Source: an uncultured Collinsella sp. (GTDB lineage Bacteria > Actinomycetota > Coriobacteriia > Coriobacteriales > Coriobacteriaceae). From it: a stretch of DNA of 18,565 nt. Positions within the stretch are counted from its first letter, which is position 1, and each line of letters starts with the position of its first letter. The DNA is taken from assembly GCA_905213265.1 (NCBI GenBank), contig CAJMHR010000042.1, positions 1-18,565 of the forward strand. Direction: 5' to 3'. Under the pieces are notes generated by a model. It did no database searches, was not told the DNA's origin, and saw nothing but the letters and a program-made list of their open reading frames with translations. Positions 14,909 through 18,565 of the stretch are shown piece after piece. The position numbers and the translations under genes are program-made.

Positions 14909-16252
14909 TTAGCGCAACAGGCCCGCTACTTCGCCGGCTAGGGTGATGGTGCCGGCTGCTACGAAGGACTCGCCCGCGGCATCGAAGGCAGCGAGGGCCT
15001 CGGACACGCTCGGGTATACGCCCGCGAGCTTATCGGCATCAACGAGGGCAGCAAGCTCCTCTGCCGGCAGGGCGCGATCGGAATCGGTCTGGGTCACGAC
15101 CACACGGGGGAACGCCGGAACAAGCACGTCGACGATGCCCGCCACGTCCTTGTCTGCCAGCGCGGCGCACAACAGCGTGGGACGATTCTCCACGCACGGA
15201 TCGATCTCGTCCAGCGCGCTCACAAAGTTCTCGCAGCTCTGAGGGTTATGGCAGGCGTCGATCAGCTTGAGCGGATCAGTTCCCAGTACATCAAAGCGGC
15301 CCGGCGTGGGGCAGCCCATAAGCGACGCATCGAGCTTGTCATGATCGAGTTCGCGACCCAAATACCCCTCGCAAAGCATAATCGCGCACGCGGCATTCTG
15401 CGGCTGATACGCCGGCTTGACCATGCTCGACGTATAGATCGCACGCGGCGTGGTGCAGCTAAACTCAACCGTATCACCCACGTGCTCCGGCACCTTAGTC
15501 GTGGCATGGTTCACCACCAGCGGCACGATGCCGCACGCGCGGCAACGGGCATCCATCACGCGTTGAACGCTCGCCTCGTGTGTGCCCTCGCCCAGCACAA
15601 CCAAGCGTCCGGGCTTAATAACCGCAGCCTTCTCACCCGCAATGGCCTCGAGCGTATCGCCCAAAATGCGTGTGTGATCGAGTCCGATGCCCGTGATGGC
15701 AACGGCGACAGGATCGGTCGCACTCGTGGCGTCCCAACGTCCGCCCATGCCGACCTCGAGCACGGCGACATCCACCGCGGCCTCGGCAAACACTACAAGT
15801 GCGGCAGCCGTCAACAGGTCAAAAGGCGTGATGGTATAGGCACGCTCCCCCACCGCCACACGACGCGCATTCACGCGATGTCCCGCCTCGACAGCTGCCG
15901 AAACGCCACGGGCAAAGGCCTCGTCGCTCACGACGCGTCCATCGACCTCCATGCGCTCGGGATAGCGCACCAGCTGCGGCGACGTATACAGCGCGGTCTT
16001 GAGCCCCTCACCACGAAGAATGGCAGCCGAAAAACGCGTAGTCGAAGTCTTGCCATTGGTACCGGCAACCTGAATGCAATCGAAATACTCATCCGGACGA
16101 CCAAGCTCATCGAGCATATCGACAACCGTCTCGAGCAAAGGACCAGCATCCCCAGAAATCCGCCCCGTATCAGCAGCAAGCCCCACAGCCTCACCAAACG
16201 AAAGCAACTCAAACGAGAACGGCACAGAATACGACCCAGAATGCTTAGCCAT
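14909..16252 (-). CDS. folC: Bifunctional folylpolyglutamate synthase/dihydrofolate synthase
   Basis: Adds glutamate to dihydropteroate and to folates in the cytoplasm, an ATP-dependent Mur-ligase-type reaction. The 447-residue product shows the P-loop GTNGKTST (64-71), the FDLLTAAAL motif, VGMGGRWDATS, the GLDHTRILGDTLEAIAGEKA block and the C-terminal HNPQSC motif, in the usual order and at the usual length. An ATG at 16273 would add seven residues but has no ribosome binding site; start 16252 is preceded by GAGGAG (about 16260-16265) with roughly 10 nt spacing, so it is preferred. It follows valS in the same direction, an order common in Gram-positive bacteria. A terminator-like hairpin lies just before its ribosome binding site, so expression may depend on readthrough from valS. 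Whether both synthase activities are present cannot be told from sequence. Confidence 0.95.
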   Translation of the reverse strand: MAKHSGSYSVPFSFELLSFGEAVGLAADTGRISGDAGPLLETVVDMLDELGRPDEYFDCIQVAGTNGKTSTTRFSAAILRGEGLKTALYTSPQLVRYPERMEVDGRVVSDEAFARGVSAAVEAGHRVNARRVAVGERAYTITPFDLLTAAALVVFAEAAVDVAVLEVGMGGRWDATSATDPVAVAITGIGLDHTRILGDTLEAIAGEKAAVIKPGRLVVLGEGTHEASVQRVMDARCRACGIVPLVVNHATTKVPEHVGDTVEFSCTTPRAIYTSSMVKPAYQPQNAACAIMLCEGYLGRELDHDKLDASLMGCPTPGRFDVLGTDPLKLIDACHNPQSCENFVSALDEIDPCVENRPTLLCAALADKDVAGIVDVLVPAFPRVVVTQTDSDRALPAEELAALVDADKLAGVYPSVSEALAAFDAAGESFVAAGTITLAGEVAGLLR

Positions 16253-16273
16253 AACCCAAAGTCTCCTCAACAT

Positions 16274-16306
16274 AAAAAGAGGCCCGTAACAAACAACGAG
16301 CCCCTC
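16274..16306 (-). terminator. Terminator-like hairpin directly before folC (possible attenuator)
   Basis: On the minus strand GAGGGGCTCGT (16306-16296) can pair with ACGGGCCTCTT (16287-16277), 11 pairs including three G-U, around an 8-nt loop. It ends in five T residues (16278-16274). It lies only about 10 nt upstream of the folC Shine-Dalgarno sequence, leaving no room for a separate folC promoter downstream. It may end the valS transcript or attenuate folC. Confidence 0.6.
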
Positions 16307-16349
16307 CCATTCAAAATATCAGCCAAACACCGCTTTGCAGCAAGATCAA

Positions 16350-16367
16350 GGCCACAACCAAGTGGCC
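16350..16367. other. Small hairpin in the valS-folC gap
   Basis: GGCCAC (16350-16355) pairs with GTGGCC (16362-16367) around a 6-nt loop. It lies between the branched palindrome and the terminator-like hairpin. It has no T tract and no known role. Confidence 0.4.
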
Positions 16368-16412
16368 CTAACCTACCAGTTGCAAACAACCACGTAAACG
16401 AACTAGGAGCGG

Positions 16413-16513
16413 CCCGATGCTTTGCTCGCCGCAAGTTCCGCACGCAAAGGACAGCACTTAATGTGCTGTCCGTCTTGCGCAGGACTGTCCGCAGTAGCGA
16501 GCAAAGCGTCGGG
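16413..16513. repeat. Branched palindrome in the valS-folC gap
   Basis: CCCGATGCTTTGCTCGC (16413-16429) pairs with GCGAGCAAAGCGTCGGG (16497-16513) over 17 bp with a single T-G position. Inside it CGCAAG (16430-16435) pairs with CTTGCG (16474-16479), and GGACAGCAC (16449-16457) pairs with GTGCTGTCC (16463-16471) around TTAAT. A further short palindrome GGACTGTCC is at 16482-16490. The structure begins 20 nt after the valS stop codon. It may be a dispersed repeat or a structured RNA. Confidence 0.7.
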
Positions 16514-16532
16514 ACGCGCCCCTCAGTAAGAC

Positions 16533-18565
16533 CTACGAGAAGTCAGCAACCTGAGCAGTTAGCGCCGCCAGGATCTCCTTGAGCTCAGCTGCACGGTCCC
16601 TCTTCTTCTGGACCACCGCGGGCGCGGCCTTGGCCACAAAGCCCTCGTTGGCGAGCGTCTTCTCACAGCCGGCGAGCTCCTTCTGCGCCGCGGCGATCTC
16701 CTTCTCCAGGCGCGCCTTCTCGGCCGAAAGGTCGACCTTGCCCTCGAGCACCACAAAGACCTCAACGCCGCTATCGACCACGGCAATGCTCGCGGCAGGC
16801 TTCTCAACATCGGTACCCATGACCAGCGAAACGGTGTTCGCCAGCGGCTCAATCGTGGAGCGCAGGCTCTCGAGCTTCTCGATGTCCTCGGCACCGGCGC
16901 GCACGACCACGTCTAGCTCGGCCTTGGGGCTCAAGCGATAACGCGAACGCGTGGCGCGGGCGGCAGACACGACGGTACGGCACAGTTCAAACGCGCGCTC
17001 GGCGTCCTCGTCAACATACTTGGCGTAGTCGGCGGGCTCGGGCCACTTGGCGATCATGAGCGCCTCGGCGCGATTCACGTTGCCCTCGGCGTCCAGGTCG
17101 AGCACGCTCGCCGGCATGTTGTCCCAGATCTCCTCGGTGACAAACGGCATAAGCGGGTGCATCAGGCGAATGGAGGTATCGAGCACAAAGATCAGGTTGC
17201 GCTGCGCCTGAAGACGGCCCTCGCCCTTCAGGCGGGCCTTGGTGACCTCGACGTACCAGTCGCAGACCTCGTTCCAGAAGAACTGCTGCACGCCGCGGGC
17301 CATGTCGCCAAAGGTGTAGTTCTCGATGCCCTCGGTGACCATCTTGACGGCCTTGGCCAGGCGGCTGAACATCCAGGCGTCGGCCGGCGTCTCCACGACG
17401 GGCTCGCCGGGCGTGTAGCCTTCCATGTTCATGAGCAGGAAGCGGCTGGCGTTCCAGATCTTGGTCACAAACGACTTGGCCTGCTCGGTACGCGGGCTGT
17501 CGATAAGCTTCTTAGTCTTCTTGTCGATGTTCGCGTCAAACTTGACGTCCTGGTTGTTGGTGCAGAGCGTCAGCAGGTTGTAGCGCATGGCGTCGGCGCC
17601 GTACATGCCAATGAGATCCATGGGGTCAACGCCGTTGCCCTTGGACTTGGACATGCGGCTGCCGTCCTTGGCCAGGATCGTCGGGTAGATGACGACGTCC
17701 TTAAACGGCACCTCGTCCAGGAAGTACAGCGAGCTCATGACCATGCGGGCGACCCACAGCGCGATGATATCGCGCGCGGTGACGAGCGCCGTCGTGGGGT
17801 GATGTCCCTCGAGCAGCTCCGGCTTTTGCGGCCAGCCCTGCGTGGCGAAAGTCCACAGCTGCGAGCTGAACCAGGTGTCCAACACGTTCTCGTCCTGGTG
17901 CACGTGATGACCGCCGCACTTGGGGCACACATCGGTGTCCTCGGTAAGAGCGTCCTCCCAGCCGCAGTCCTCACAGTAGAACACGGGGATGCGGTGGCCC
18001 CACCACAGCTGGCGGCTGATGCACCAGTCCTTGAGGTTCTCCATCCAGGTGGTGTAGGTCTGCGTCCAGCGCGCGGGGTGGAAGGTGACCTTGCCGGAGT
18101 TGACGGCGTCGAGCGCCGGCCCCTTGAGTTTGTCGACGGCGACGAACCACTGCTCGGACAGCCACGGCTCAAGCGCAGCGTCGCAGCGGTAGCAGTGCAT
18201 GACGGAGTGGTCGTGATCCTCGACGTGATCGAGAAGGTCATGCTCCTCGAACCACTTGATGACGGCCTCGCGGCACTCTTCACGGTTCATGCCGGTAAAC
18301 TCGCCGTAACCCTCGACAACCACCGCGTGCTCATCGAAGATATTGATCTGCGGCAGGTCGTGGGCCTGACCCATGGCGTAGTCGTTGGGGTCGTGAGCAG
18401 GCGTGACCTTAACAAAGCCAGAGCCAAAGTTGGCGTCGACATGCCAATCCTCAAAGATGGGAATCTCGCGGTCGACGATGGGGAGCTTGACGGTCTTACC
18501 TACAAAGGCAGCCTTCTCGGGGTCCTTCGGGGAGACGGCGACGCCCGTGTCGCCGAGCATGGTCT
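16533..18565 (-). CDS. valS: Valyl-tRNA synthetase, C-terminal part (5' end beyond window)
   Basis: Charges tRNA-Val (class I synthetase). About 677 residues are in view; the frame stays open to the window edge and begins inside the editing domain at the ETMLGDT-type motif (only TMLGDT complete), so roughly the first quarter, including the HIGH motif, is missing. Visible are the editing-domain stretch PAHDPNDYAMG, the WCISRQLWWGHRIP block, a zinc-ribbon insert with CEDC and CPKC (about 17910-17975), the RMSKSKGNGVDP form of the KMSKS loop (RMSKS at 17643-17657), the anticodon-binding helical domain, and the C-terminal coiled coil (SAEKARLEKEIAAAQKEL). The zinc-ribbon insert is found in a subset of ValRS proteins. 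The stop codon is TAG at 16533-16535. It precedes folC in the same direction across a 280-bp structured gap. Confidence 0.95.
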   Translation of the reverse strand, partial: TMLGDTGVAVSPKDPEKAAFVGKTVKLPIVDREIPIFEDWHVDANFGSGFVKVTPAHDPNDYAMGQAHDLPQINIFDEHAVVVEGYGEFTGMNREECREAVIKWFEEHDLLDHVEDHDHSVMHCYRCDAALEPWLSEQWFVAVDKLKGPALDAVNSGKVTFHPARWTQTYTTWMENLKDWCISRQLWWGHRIPVFYCEDCGWEDALTEDTDVCPKCGGHHVHQDENVLDTWFSSQLWTFATQGWPQKPELLEGHHPTTALVTARDIIALWVARMVMSSLYFLDEVPFKDVVIYPTILAKDGSRMSKSKGNGVDPMDLIGMYGADAMRYNLLTLCTNNQDVKFDANIDKKTKKLIDSPRTEQAKSFVTKIWNASRFLLMNMEGYTPGEPVVETPADAWMFSRLAKAVKMVTEGIENYTFGDMARGVQQFFWNEVCDWYVEVTKARLKGEGRLQAQRNLIFVLDTSIRLMHPLMPFVTEEIWDNMPASVLDLDAEGNVNRAEALMIAKWPEPADYAKYVDEDAERAFELCRTVVSAARATRSRYRLSPKAELDVVVRAGAEDIEKLESLRSTIEPLANTVSLVMGTDVEKPAASIAVVDSGVEVFVVLEGKVDLSAEKARLEKEIAAAQKELAGCEKTLANEGFVAKAAPAVVQKKRDRAAELKEILAALTAQVADFS

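Noticed and set aside
16533..18560. valS starting at the ATG at 18560
   Set aside because: That Met is the M of the editing-domain motif ETMLGDT. The frame remains open to the window edge, so the gene is partial and starts outside the window.

Overview
The window looks like a chromosomal segment of a high-GC, anaerobic, Gram-positive actinobacterium. Collinsella or a close relative in the Coriobacteriia is my best guess, from the protein style, the Actinobacteria-type LAxTG surface anchor, the quinone-free style of glycerol-3-phosphate oxidation genes and the many intergenic palindromes. This is an inference from reading alone. No tRNA, rRNA, CRISPR array, transposase or phage gene is visible.

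Layout. 1-2600 (minus strand): threonyl-tRNA synthetase without the usual N-terminal TGS domain, with a clear terminator (78-113) and a clear sigma70-type promoter (1969-1996); then a small two-helix membrane protein with two C-terminal zinc ribbons. 2876-6119 (plus strand): a tight three-gene operon of a GlpA-like FAD dehydrogenase with a C-terminal [2Fe-2S]-type domain, a GlpB-like FAD/NAD oxidoreductase, and a cysteine-rich DUF1667 protein, probably an anaerobic glycerol-3-phosphate dehydrogenase complex. 6659-7747 (plus): an M24B (Xaa-Pro) peptidase. 7957-14409 (minus): one gene for a 2150-residue secreted, wall-anchored protein built from about 22 Big_4-type Ig-like domains plus one BIG2 domain, ending in an LAETG sorting signal. 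14909-18565 (minus): folC and valS in the common valS-folC order, valS cut by the window edge.

The most unusual content is between the genes. The gaps at 6120-6658, 7748-7956, 14410-14908 and 16253-16532 are full of palindromes of several families. Two 160-bp elements (6275-6434 and 14606-14765) share a 32-bp identical core at the same offset, yet their terminal arms differ in sequence while remaining self-complementary. Three copies of a 63-67 bp TTGCGGTG/CACCGCAA palindrome, one composite palindrome with perfect 35-bp arms, and fragments of the latter occur in the same gaps. The valS-folC gap holds a branched palindrome and a terminator-like hairpin directly before the folC ribosome binding site.

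Functionally the genes fall into translation and folate housekeeping (thrS, valS, folC), glycerol-3-phosphate catabolism, peptide turnover and a large surface adhesin or stalk. No single pathway joins them.
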